Of a stretch of 64,000 nucleotides of DNA, positions 12,165 to 22,329 are shown one piece after another. The stretch lies in contig OZ034970.1 in the NCBI GenBank assembly GCA_964030785.1, positions 33,892,443 through 33,956,442 of the forward strand, read 5' to 3'. Position 1 is the first letter of the stretch; every line of letters begins with the position of its first letter. Position numbers and translations under genes: made by a program. The notes below the pieces were generated by a model that searched no databases, had not been told where the DNA came from, and saw only the letters and a program-made list of their open reading frames with translations. Source of the stretch: Siderastrea siderea (lineage: Eukaryota > Cnidaria > Anthozoa > Scleractinia > Rhizangiidae).

Positions 12165-12735
12165 TCCCATTTTTGCTTTGGGAACGTTCCGATTAAGAGA
12201 TGATTGTTCCTCTTTGGAGTGGTCCTTTTAGCATCAAAAGGAACAAATTGCTGTTAAAAATAGGAACAAAGTGTTCATTTAGAGCTAAAAAGAACCTTTT
12301 GTTCCGAATTTTTAACATTGAAAGGAACTTTTTGTTCCTAAATGAGTGGCCTAGGAACAGGTGTTCCCAATGGTATTGTTCCTCTTTTATCATTTTGGTC
12401 CTTTTTAATCGCTTGAGGAACAATTGTTCCCATTAATGCGTTCCGTTTTAGAGTGGCTGTTCCTTTATGCTGACACGAGGAACTTTGGTTCCCAATTAAT
12501 TACGTTCCTTTTTTTGTAAAGGAACGTTTGTTCCTTCCTAACATTGTTCCTGTTTTGAAAAATTGGTTCCTTTTTATTCACTTGAGGAACAATTGTTCCC
12601 ATTAACAGGTTCCGTTTTGAACGAAATGTTCCTTTTTATTGGCACGTGGAACAGTTTGTTCCTAACCATTAGTTCCTATTTATGTAAAATGGTTCCTATT
12701 TAGAAATGACAGTTCCTTTGTACATCTTGTTCAAC
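12165..12735. repeat. GGAAC/GTTCC-rich tandem block (three diverged units of about 170 bp)
   Basis: GTTCC or GGAAC occurs dozens of times. Units starting near 12222, 12397 and 12566 align through GGTCCTTTTT, then CTTGAGGAACAATTGTTCCC (exact at 12412 and 12581, 169 bp apart), then a GGTTCCGTTTT-type segment. Several pairs make 14-bp palindromes such as GGAACAATTGTTCC and GGAACAGGTGTTCC. There is no coding frame of note. A shorter stretch with the same motifs lies at 17679-17735. Confidence 0.8.
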
Positions 12736-13112
12736 AGAAACATTCTTCTTTTCTTGCCATCTATGATTTTATCGCTTTTTAATTGGCAAAAACATTTGGT
12801 GTAGTGTTTTAAGTTTCAAACAACACGAAGCAGTGTCAATAGCAGATTTTTAAAGACTTTTCGAGGCCCTTATAGACTTGCCCGGGCAAGGTTGAATATA
12901 ATCGCACCAACGCCATATATCACCTCGAATTTGTAAGCTTACTTAAGAATAATGAACAGTGGCAAGCAGACACATGCCTGAGCAAGCAGGGGCAAGTTGG
13001 GGCAGGTTGGGGCAAGTTTAAACTTGCACAATGCAGCCATTGTTTTTTTTTTGTCGCCTTTGTGTTTTGTTCACTATTTATGTAAGTGGAACAAATTGTG
13101 TGAATCACTCAG

Positions 13113-14804
13113 ATGTCCGACATGAACAAAAAGGGTAAGGTTGACTGGTCGAAAATCGATGGCTCATCACCAAAACCAAAACGGCTTCACTTGGAAAAAG
13201 AAGAAACAGATAGCTTGTATCACTGTCCAATACAAACGTGTGATCACGATGGATTTAAAAGTCAACGTGGCTGCAGGAAACATGTGACCACCAAGCACAG
13301 TTGGTTCTTTTTCTTTGACGAAAAACCCGACGTTTCAAGTACCAAAGAACTTGCCGATGATGATACATCGGGCGAAATCACAAAACAAACTGCCAGGGTA
13401 ATGCCTTCGTTTTCAGTTTCCAGCCAAATTGGCGAGTTATTCACGAAATGGTTGACTGGAAGTGGTGGGGGTTGCAAGAAAGATCGTGCAGCTCAGCAGA
13501 TAGCCAAGAGATGCTTTAAATTTCTCAAATTTTGCTGCGAAGATGAAGAGGAATTGAGTTTTGAAGTGCTGGACTTTAGCCTGTGTTCTCATAGTCTGTT
13601 GTTCAAGTTTATCGACTACTTGCAAGATGAATGCAAACTCGGACACGGTGGCCGATTGGGCTACATTGACGCGATCTCCGAATTAATCGACTTCAGAAAA
13701 ATAAACGGCGCATCAGACGCAGTTCTTCGAAATTTGTCCTCGACGGAGTTGTACCTTAAACGAGCGCGCAAGACGGTGGCAAAGATGATGAGACTGCAGT
13801 GGACACAAGATCTAGACATTGAAACTTTGGATGCTAGGGGGCACTGGGCAACCATGGAAGAACTGTTAGAAGTGGTGACATTTCATTTGCCTCGTTACGA
13901 GAACACCGTGAAGACGTGCAAAACTATTCCAGGTCAAGTTAATCCTTCGGACTTAACATTTGCCACGAAATTTGTCGCAGTGTATTTGTTCATCAAGGTG
14001 AAGGGATCTCGGCCTATGACTTATCAGTATTTGACAGTGGACATGGTCAGAGCAGCTAAGGAGAACGGGGGATTCATCGACCAGAAAAAGTTCAAGACTG
14101 CTAGCAAATATGGATTTGACTCCTTAATTCTGACCGATGCAAGCATGCAGGTGCTCGATAGCTACATAAATTTCGTAAGGCCATTGCTAAAACCCCAGTG
14201 CGAGTTCGTTCTGGTCACGAGAAATGGAGGACAGCACAGCAAATTGGGCGACGTCATGAGTAAACTGGTGTTTGATGCAATCGGAAAGTTCATTCATCCG
14301 ACGCGCTATCGTCAAATTGTCGAGACGCAAAGCCTCAATCTGCTCACAAGCAAGGAGCAACAAATTTTGTCAGAAGACCAAAAACACAGTTCTGCCGTTG
14401 CAAAAGTTCACTATCAAAAGCAAAGATCGCGCGAAGTTGCTGTCAAAGCTCACGAGTGTCTACAAAAGCTACAAGGCACGAAAGGCTCGGAGGTGGATAG
14501 GGAAGTGCAAACGAGGTTTAACGGCTCAACTTCAAGTCTTGCAGCTCCAGTCAAAACAGCAGAAACAAAGAGCGCGCCCCCTAAAGAAAAGGATTCCCCG
14601 CCCACAAACCAATTGCGAGTTCAAAGAAATTATCGTCGGGTGTTGAAATTCACGGCAGACGAGGACGATTTTCTCAAGAAGGGAATCGATCGGCACGGGT
14701 TTGGGCAGTGGACGGCAATTCTGAGGGATCCCGATCTCAAATTTCAAGACGGAAGAACGGCGGACTCTCTCAAGAAAAGGGCTGGAATGAAAATGCAGCT
14801 ATAG
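13113..14804 (+). CDS. C2H2 / tyrosine-recombinase-like / Myb-like protein, single exon, 563 aa
   Basis: A long uninterrupted frame that starts at the first ATG after an upstream stop and ends 46 nt before AATAAA. Residues 38-62 form a C-x4-C-x13-H-x4-H zinc finger. Residues about 105-215 are helical and resemble the SAM-like core-binding part of phage-integrase enzymes. The following domain shows a plausible complete catalytic set: R300 (GSRPM), H395-x-x-R398 (IHPTR), H425 (QKHSS) and Y434 (VHYQK). H425 to Y434 is nine residues, the spacing seen in XerD and lambda integrase. Residues 511-558 resemble a SANT/Myb repeat of the telomere-binding type (W533, GRTADSLKKR). Known relatives would be Crypton-type transposases or genes domesticated from them. 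It sits near one end of the candidate element. Intact reading frame suggests recent activity or selection. Confidence 0.8.
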   Translation: MSDMNKKGKVDWSKIDGSSPKPKRLHLEKEETDSLYHCPIQTCDHDGFKSQRGCRKHVTTKHSWFFFFDEKPDVSSTKELADDDTSGEITKQTARVMPSFSVSSQIGELFTKWLTGSGGGCKKDRAAQQIAKRCFKFLKFCCEDEEELSFEVLDFSLCSHSLLFKFIDYLQDECKLGHGGRLGYIDAISELIDFRKINGASDAVLRNLSSTELYLKRARKTVAKMMRLQWTQDLDIETLDARGHWATMEELLEVVTFHLPRYENTVKTCKTIPGQVNPSDLTFATKFVAVYLFIKVKGSRPMTYQYLTVDMVRAAKENGGFIDQKKFKTASKYGFDSLILTDASMQVLDSYINFVRPLLKPQCEFVLVTRNGGQHSKLGDVMSKLVFDAIGKFIHPTRYRQIVETQSLNLLTSKEQQILSEDQKHSSAVAKVHYQKQRSREVAVKAHECLQKLQGTKGSEVDREVQTRFNGSTSSLAAPVKTAETKSAPPKEKDSPPTNQLRVQRNYRRVLKFTADEDDFLKKGIDRHGFGQWTAILRDPDLKFQDGRTADSLKKRAGMKMQL

Positions 14805-14849
14805 CTTGACATAATGTTTAGAAACAAACTAATCTGCCAAAACTCGTCT

Positions 14850-14855
14850 AATAAA
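14850..14855 (+). terminator. Polyadenylation signal of the recombinase-like gene
   Basis: AATAAA 46 nt beyond the stop codon at 14804, in a non-coding gap before the convergent small gene. Confidence 0.65.
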
Positions 14856-15000
14856 ATATGGGACCGAGCCGACGCACCCTTTATCGTGTAAGAGATAGTC
14901 GAAGTAAAGTAAGCAAAGTTGCATTCAAAAAGTGACTTTCTTTTAATCAAGGTTGACGTTTTCCTTTCCTTTCCTTACATGTAGTTCGCTTATTTTATTA

Positions 15001-15006
15001 TTTATT
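15001..15006 (-). terminator. Polyadenylation signal of the small minus-strand gene
   Basis: AATAAA on the minus strand about 125 nt after the stop codon at 15130, within an AT-rich tract. Confidence 0.5.
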
Positions 15007-15129
15007 AGCATCACTCTCGACTTGAAAAATACGATTTCAATTTTACGAAAGGCAAAAACACTGAGTTCAATGTTTCATTTCACAGAAAACGGATTCAATT
15101 GATGACATTTGTCTGACCAATCACTCTCG

Positions 15130-15645
15130 TCATACATGGGCGACAGCGGAGAAGAAAAATGCTACTCCTTTCATTTTCTTTATCTTTTCGTCACATTCAT
15201 CACGTTTCTGGCATATGTTTAGCCACAGATCGTCACAAGACATTCCCTCATGTTTGCTGTAAGATAATTTAGCTGCCAAAAGAGAACAAGTTCCCTGGAC
15301 AGCTGGCAAGACCTTGCTAAGCACAGCACTCCTGATTCCCTAAAATAATTACAAGGAAACAGTAAACTAGTCAGCACAGAATCACTAAAATTGACGAATA
15401 ATCTGTAGGAAATATTTAGACTACAATGCCTATTAGATTAACTGGTTAGAAAAGCCTAAGCAATATAGCATTTCGTTCCTGTTAATTGCTACGTTTTAAG
15501 GTGAACTTTGTAAATTCGTTCACTAAAAGAACCGAGAGCAACTTTTCTTCCTTAACTTGTCTTAAAGCTACGAAGAAAGAATATGAAATCTAGTACATAC
15601 CTTATTATTGAGTTGCCTTGCTGGTGCTGTGGCCATCACTGTCAT
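15130..15645 (-). CDS. Small two-exon gene, predicted 84-aa protein, unrecognised
   Basis: Exon 1 (15645-15601) encodes 15 residues and ends AAG|GTATGT. Exon 2 starts at 15339 after TTATTTTAG and encodes 69 residues to a stop at 15130-15132; the join is phase 0. The first 30 residues (MTVMATAPARQLNNKGIRSA onward) are basic with no acidic residue, which would suit a mitochondrial presequence (weak inference). The remainder has three cysteines and a charged DECDEKIKKMK stretch, ending FFFSAVAHV. A canonical TATA box lies about 40 bp before the ATG and an AATAAA follows the stop, so a complete small transcription unit is visible. I do not recognise a family. It runs tail to tail with the recombinase-like gene and could be cargo of the same element. 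Confidence 0.6.
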
Positions 15646-15680
15646 CGAGTGAAATGAGAACGAAGCAACGTTTCAGACTT

Positions 15681-15690
15681 CTTTTATAGC
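15681..15690 (-). promoter_or_regulatory. TATA box of the 84-aa gene
   Basis: The minus strand reads GCTATAAAAG, ending about 36 bp upstream of the ATG at 15645. This implies a very short 5' leader. Confidence 0.7.
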
Positions 15691-16170
15691 ATACTAGCTT
15701 CATTGTTTACGTTCCTCAGTTTGATCTTTTCTTTTCGATAAATTACGGGCAAAAAAAGGCGGTTAGTGGTAAAAAATGCCCCGACGAGCTACATTTTTAA
15801 ACTTCCTGTGTGTGATTTTTTTTTGTTTTCGATACAATCAAGTCAAAAACAAAATGCCCGAGCAATTTACAGTGGTTACATAACTGCTTCTCCTTGGCAA
15901 ACAGTGTAATAAAGAATCTGGAAAACAATGAAGCGCAAACTAAACATTCATACCGGCATATGATCAATGCCTTAAAAACATGTCACCTTAACACTTTTTT
16001 AGCGAACAAGCATTTCCAGAATCAACAAAAAGCTTAACGATATTTTTAAAATACTAGCGAGCTAATTGAAAGGATTATTCTTTTGTGCAGCACAGTTGTA
16101 ATTAATAGCTTTTCTCGGCCTATCCGTCACATTACGAGAAATATGCAATTTAGATAATGCACGTTAACTT

Positions 16171-16362
16171 GAATGAATGAATAAATGAATCAATGAATGA
16201 GTGAATGAATGAATGAATCAATGAATCAATGAATCAATGAATGAATGAATCAATGAATGAATGAATGAATCAATGAATGAATGAATGAGTGAATCAATGG
16301 ATGAATGAATGAATGAATGAATGAATGAATGAATGAATGAATGAATGAATGAATGAATGAAT
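16171..16362. repeat. (GAAT)n tetranucleotide microsatellite
   Basis: About 190 bp of GAAT/TGAA repeats with scattered CAAT and GAGT variants, becoming perfect in the last 60 bp. Confidence 0.95.
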
Positions 16363-16408
16363 GCGTATTTACAGTGGGTTCACAGCAATCAAAATATCTC
16401 TCAGTGCT

Positions 16409-17419
<1,011 letters not shown>

Positions 17420-17678
17420 AGTAGTTGGAGCTTGATAAGTTGATAAGTTGATATTCCTTTTTACTCTTTTCATTGAGCGTGAGTGTTTCGCCATTTGTGT
17501 CTGTGATCTATTTCCTATTTAGTTTGTTCTGATTTGCACGATTGTATACATTCAACGGAGATCACGGATATGCCGGGGACAAAGGGACTCACTTTTGTAT
17601 CATGGAATAAGATAGCTCTGGGAAAACCCTTGTTTTGCTGATATAAATTTAAGGCCATCATCTTTTAACACTGTTTTA

Positions 17679-17735
17679 GGAACAAGTGTGCCTTTTTTGT
17701 AACTGTTCCTCTTATAAGGAACGCTTTGGAACATA
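17679..17735. repeat. Right-hand GTTCC/GGAAC motif cluster
   Basis: Four GGAAC/GTTCC motifs in under 60 bp, at about the same distance from the right TIR-like edge as the left block is from the left edge. Confidence 0.55.
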
Positions 17736-17897
17736 AACCTTCCCATTTGAGGTATATTTTTGGCAAAAGCCGGTAAAACGTAAGTTTTAGCAGTGCCCTA
17801 CATAAACCTACATGGAAACGTAGTTATGGAGAGATTTGCGCGGTAGTCAGAACTATTTTAGGGTTTTTAAAATCAGGAACTGAAATTTTGGGAAACG

Positions 17898-18116
17898 ATC
17901 TCTTCTCTTCTCTTCTCTTCTCTTCTCTTCTCTTCTCTTCTCTTCTCTTCTCTTCTCTTCTCTTCTCTTCTCTCCTGTTCTCTTCTCTTCTCTTCTCTTC
18001 TCTTCTCTTCTTTTCTCTTCTCTTCTCTTCTCTTCTCTTCTCCTCTCTGCTCTGCTCTGCTCTCCTCTCTTCTCCTCTCCTCTCCTCTCCTCTCGTCTCC
18101 TCTCCTCTCTTTTCTT
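17898..18116. repeat. (TTCTC)n array, right, grading into (TCTCC)n
   Basis: About 215 bp of TTCTC repeats on the + strand. They decay rightward through TCTGC to TCTCC units. Same polarity as the array at 11826-11995. Confidence 0.95.
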
Positions 18117-18244
18117 TTTCGCTCTGGATTACCCCTTCCCCTCCCAGGGAGTGCAGCAGTTTCGTCTTTGATTGTCCCAAGCTGTCATCAAACGTGCGAT
18201 CACCCCTGGCTTTGGTTTATTTCACACTGAGTGGGCTAGAAGGG

Positions 18245-18675
18245 CAGGGGGGGACTCCCTATATTCGGCTATACCTGTGGGCTCCACCCGAAACGGGAGC
18301 CTTTTAATACGCTTACAATGTGCAATAGGGTAGGGAAATTTGCTGTTTTAGTATGTTAAAGGGTCGCCGAAATGCACCTGTAACCGAAAGAGGTAGGTAG
18401 CGGCACTAAACCAGCTGACCTCTTAGTGAAATTTTGGCAAAAATCACAACGCAAAATATTATTACGGAAGCTTGGAACCTTCGAGCGGCTAAAATCCCGC
18501 CTTGATCTACTACTTTTGGCTCATTTTTAAGGTATAAAAAAGGTGCAATGTTCGTTCTAGGTATATGGAAAGGGTACCATTTTGGCAAAATTAGTGTTTT
18601 TAAGGTAAGGGTTGATTTGAACTTCGGTTCGGTGTCTCCGCGCACGAAGCTGTATTGAGTACCCCCCCGGGAATT
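18245..18675. mobile_element. Inverted-repeat element, GGGGTACTCCC family, copy 2
   Basis: GGGGGGGACTCCC at the left and GAGTACCCCCCCGGG at the right are inverted ends; the interior is collinear with the copy at 8975-9425. Non-coding. Confidence 0.75.
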
Positions 18676-20440
18676 TCAGACCGAGTGGGCGTATTTGAAT
18701 ACGAGAAATTGATATCCATGGTAAAATTGTTACAGGAACGTTCCACGTTCTTCTGCATACAAAACATTCTCATCTGTTTCGGTTGAGTGGAATTAGGGTA
18801 AAAAACCCCGGTGATAAATGTTGAAGAGCCATTGTGAGTAAGAAGAATCCAATGCAATGCTCCATTCGTGCATTTATAATTGGCCAACTAATTGTATAAG
18901 AATATAATCCGATAAAGTACCACACATTTTAATTGTATTTTTTTCTTGATATTTTGAAGTTTCAAATTCAAAACACGGCCAAGACTAATATACGAAGAAT
19001 GCCTTGCATATATTTAGCTGAGGTGGACTATTTCGGGCCTTTTCGTTGCATGTTTCTCCAGATCTATGTTTTTCGCGGTTGCCTTTCTTGTCTGTTTTGA
19101 TAACAACAAGAACGTGAATGTATGCAGTACAGAAGCCAAGTGAACCGTTGCGGAGACCGACGCCAAACGACATCATCTTATCGGTTTTACGTTTTTCGTG
19201 CGGCGGCCCCCAAATCAAATTATCGGTTTTCCGGAGATCATATTTCACCTCAAACGGCCTTCGTCTTCGGGAAGCAAAGCCAATATTTTCGACACGAAAT
19301 AGGCAACAGCTTCAATGTCAAGCGCTCAAATATGCGAAGTTTCGATGAACGGACGTTTTAATTCAATTTGATTACGTGGCGAGACAGAATGTTGTAACAG
19401 TGGGTGAATAAAAACAGAAGACAGCTCTCAAATCATTATGAGTGTTTTCACTTCTGCGACCAAACACCTAATGTTTTGACACATCGCTTTTGCTCTGATT
19501 GGTTTAAGTCGATTTAATCGCTCTTTCACTTTGTTTTGAGAAGCTGGTTTGACAGGCCGCACAATAAACACCAAAATCACTTCTATTTTAAGCAACTGAG
19601 GGATCAATTACCATACCATTGAAATGACGATTCAAGCCAAAATCTAAAGAACGATTCATTTGAGAATCGGAGCATGAAAGAAAAGAGCTTTGTTTAAGGT
19701 GCGGGGAGGTTTCTAACTCTAACAAAGGGCACGAAAGTGTGATTTTGGCCTTTTAAATTAAGAAACAAGAACGAAATCGGTTCTGTTTGTTTTTATTAAA
19801 TCCTTGACAGTTCCACCTTGTTTCTGTCTGCGAAGATTTCGGATCACGTGTCAAAGAACAGATCATCGCTCGGTATGGAAGGCGACGTATTCTTTGTTTC
19901 TTCCGCTCTTGTTCAGCAGCAAGCCACCGCGTGAAAGAGAACAATACAGTGTGCATTTCAACTGAACTGTGATCACGAAATTCACAATTTACATTTCTGT
20001 GCACGCTCCCGGGAAAGGAACGATTTGCGGCCGCAGTTCGCTGCAGACGCTTGTTTGTTTCACTTTCTAATGTTTTATTTTTGATTGACGTTCTACTTAC
20101 AAGAGCCAATCAGTGTTCACGCTGTGAATGATGACGCAAATAAAACAGTTATTGGCCTCTGTAAACAAAGGGACAAGGGAGAGGATGTCTTTTATGTCTG
20201 CTTGCTGATTCCGTTTATTTAGCTCCTTGTGCACTTTGCTTTCGCTCCAACCTTGCAAAATATAATTGATTACTCCAGAAATTCATTTGAGCAGCAGGCG
20301 GGAATGATTCAAACATTTCCCAAGCTAGCCATCGCGTCGCGAGCGAAAAACCCAACCCCCCACCACGTGGTTTATGATAATTATGTTGCCATAGAAATCA
20401 TCATCTTTTTGACACTAATATGACACACCTCTCACGTTCG
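18676..20440. other. Intergenic region upstream of the CCCH gene
   Basis: No gene is supported. A 118-codon minus-strand frame at 19753-20109 lacks splice, promoter or family support. The proximal part holds a TGATGACGCAAA element near 20129 that resembles a CRE/AP-1 or C/EBP site, which would suit an inducible gene (inference). Confidence 0.5.
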
Positions 20441-20442
20441 CA

Positions 20443-20450
20443 TTTTATAT
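20443..20450 (+). promoter_or_regulatory. TATA-like box of the CCCH gene
   Basis: TTTTATAT about 100 bp upstream of the start codon at 20547, giving an expected transcript start near 20475. TATA promoters are usual for immediate-early genes of this family. Confidence 0.45.
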
Positions 20451-20546
20451 TCGTGTGTTATCTCAGTTCAGCAAATCGGAGGAAAGCAAAAAGGCAATCG
20501 GTGTTACGAGAACCTGTAGTCTATTTAGACTCTTCAAGCTGGCAAC

Positions 20547-21608
20547 ATGTCTACAGCACTCGTGTCGGCGTTCTATGATGTAAACGACGTTCTTTATAAG
20601 GTAATTCTCCGTCGTGTCGTTTTCTTTAGCGCGAAAACAATCACATCTATTCATTTCGCGATGTCTCTAAAGTAGGGTTCTTTGTGCGAGGTGATTAAGA
20701 GCAATTTTGAACTCTTTTTGGCGCTATGATCTCACGTAAACATGTTAATCGTTTCTATCTTTCAGAATAACAGAAACCTTGGCTTGGCCTTTGAGCAGAG
20801 GCAGAGAAGCGAACGAAAGCCCCTTCCAATCGGCCAGCCAAGAAGGCATTCCAGTTCTGTTTCGAGTTCGCGCTCGTCGCCGAATCTGATCACGCTCACT
20901 GGGTCCCCAAACAAACGAGAGCGCTCGCTGAGTTTAAGTGCCGAAGAAGAGCGGAGGCGATCGAGTTCAAACTCCAGCCGCTACAAGACCGAACTGTGTC
21001 GTCCTTTTGAGGAAAACGGGACTTGCAAGTACGGCGATAAGTGCCAGTTCGCACACGGCGTTCACGAACTTCGTTCGCTTAGTCGCCATCCTAAGTACAA
21101 AACCGAGTTGTGTCGAACTTTTCACACCATCGGATTCTGCCCATATGGACCGAGGTGCCATTTTATTCACAACGCTGAGGAGCGAAGAGCCGCGATGATG
21201 ATGAACGGGTCGAGATTGTCGCCTCCTTCGCCGTTGATCGGTCCACCTTCTCCACCGCTCACAGAACCAACCTCGCCACTGCCGAACTCGCTAACGCCTC
21301 CTTCTCCTTCTCCGCTTTCATTCTACAACGACGACAGCCCGTTGGGAAGTCCTATACAGAGCCCTTTGCCAATCCCCTCTCCAGCTTCTAATAACGTCTT
21401 CACCTTTCCGTCCCAAGCTCAAGATTTCTCTCCTGTTCTATCCCCGACCATGGGCAGTCCTCCCGGAGTGTTTTCGCCTGGAATGGAATTGAACGAAGAA
21501 GACGAATTGAATGAAGACGAAAATTTGCCCCCAACCCCGCCAGATGCGTACGACGCGCTAGGCCGAAGACGTCTGCCTGTGTTCAACAGAATCGCTCTTC
21601 CAGATTGA
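20547..21608 (+). CDS. ZFP36L1: Tristetraprolin/TIS11-family CCCH zinc-finger protein
   Basis: Exon 1 (20547-20600) encodes [18 protein letters not shown], the conserved N-terminus of the ZFP36 family. A 165-bp intron (GTAATT...TTTCAG) joins in phase 0 to exon 2 at 20766, giving 298 residues. Two C-x8-C-x5-C-x3-H fingers, each led by YKTELC, lie at about residues 91-116 and 129-154 with the usual spacing. The tail is Pro/Ser-rich and ends [14 protein letters not shown], matching the CNOT1-binding motif. Family role: binds UUAUUUAUU elements in cytoplasmic mRNAs and recruits the CCR4-NOT deadenylase. An internal ATG at 20742 lies in the intron and is not the start. Which vertebrate paralogue it is closest to cannot be decided by eye; the symbol is by similarity. 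Confidence 0.95.
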
Positions 21609-22049
21609 GTTTGTAAAAAGATTCCTACTACTTCAACATTTGTACACAAGATTTGTAATTAAGCATTTTAAAAAGACTGATCGAGTCAACAAAACGCTGG
21701 AGAATCAGTTGTTATTTCACGTCAAAATAGGGCACACAAGAATATATATATATTATTATTGTATAATTAACCTTATTTTTTATGATCGGGACTTGAGCAC
21801 AGATTTATATATGCATTGAGCAGTTTCTATAGGTCCTAGAGCTATTTATCGAACAAAACAAAAAGAAAATTATCGACGGAATTGTTGCTAGTGTTAAAAC
21901 ACGACATTCCTAAGTGTAAGTTTTTCGTACACGTTTTATATTTGGTCAATAATTACCACTGTATATTGTAAAGCTGTGAATAATGGCAGCTAAAATTATA
22001 TGGTCGTTTTTCCACCTCTACCTCCCTCGATTCCTATCTATTTAATATA

Positions 22050-22058
22050 TTATTTATT
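22050..22058 (+). promoter_or_regulatory. AU-rich nonamer in the 3' region of the CCCH gene
   Basis: TTATTTATT is the optimal binding site for this protein family, within the likely 3' UTR and inside a longer AT-rich run (about 22038-22070). It suggests that the protein limits its own mRNA, as known for mammalian tristetraprolin. Confidence 0.7.
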
Positions 22059-22310
22059 TAACTTATAATACCAAGCGATAAGTGCTATTTTGTTACCGAA
22101 TTGCGAATCAAATCCATAATTTTTGTTACAGTTAGGTAGAAGAAAGTAATTGTTTAATATATCTCGTATTTACTTGGACGTAATTTAAACGTAGATAATT
22201 TATATTCGACTTTACAGGTTGGGAGCGAGCGTCGTGCGCACTGATTTAAAAGAAAAAAAACGAAAACAAGTTGTTTGTGAAGATAGGAACGGTCATTTGG
22301 AAAGTAGTTC

Positions 22311-22316
22311 AATAAA
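22311..22316 (+). terminator. Likely polyadenylation signal of the CCCH gene
   Basis: AATAAA about 700 nt after the stop. It would give a 3' UTR that includes the AU-rich element. Confidence 0.5.
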
Positions 22317-22329
22317 GGTTCCTCCAAAT

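Noticed and set aside
12354..12602. GGAACANNTGTTCC palindromes as steroid-receptor response elements
   Set aside because: Spacer is 2 bp, not the 3 bp of receptor sites, and the motif is part of a repeat array rather than placed at a promoter.
17824..18307. Arg-Glu-rich and Leu-Ser-rich frames
   Set aside because: Again the pentamer array, read on both strands.
19753..20109. 118-codon minus-strand frame upstream of the CCCH gene
   Set aside because: Basic, low-information sequence with no recognisable domain or gene structure.
20742..20765. ATG at 20742 as the start of the CCCH protein
   Set aside because: It lies inside the intron; the upstream exon at 20547 encodes the conserved family N-terminus and splices in frame.
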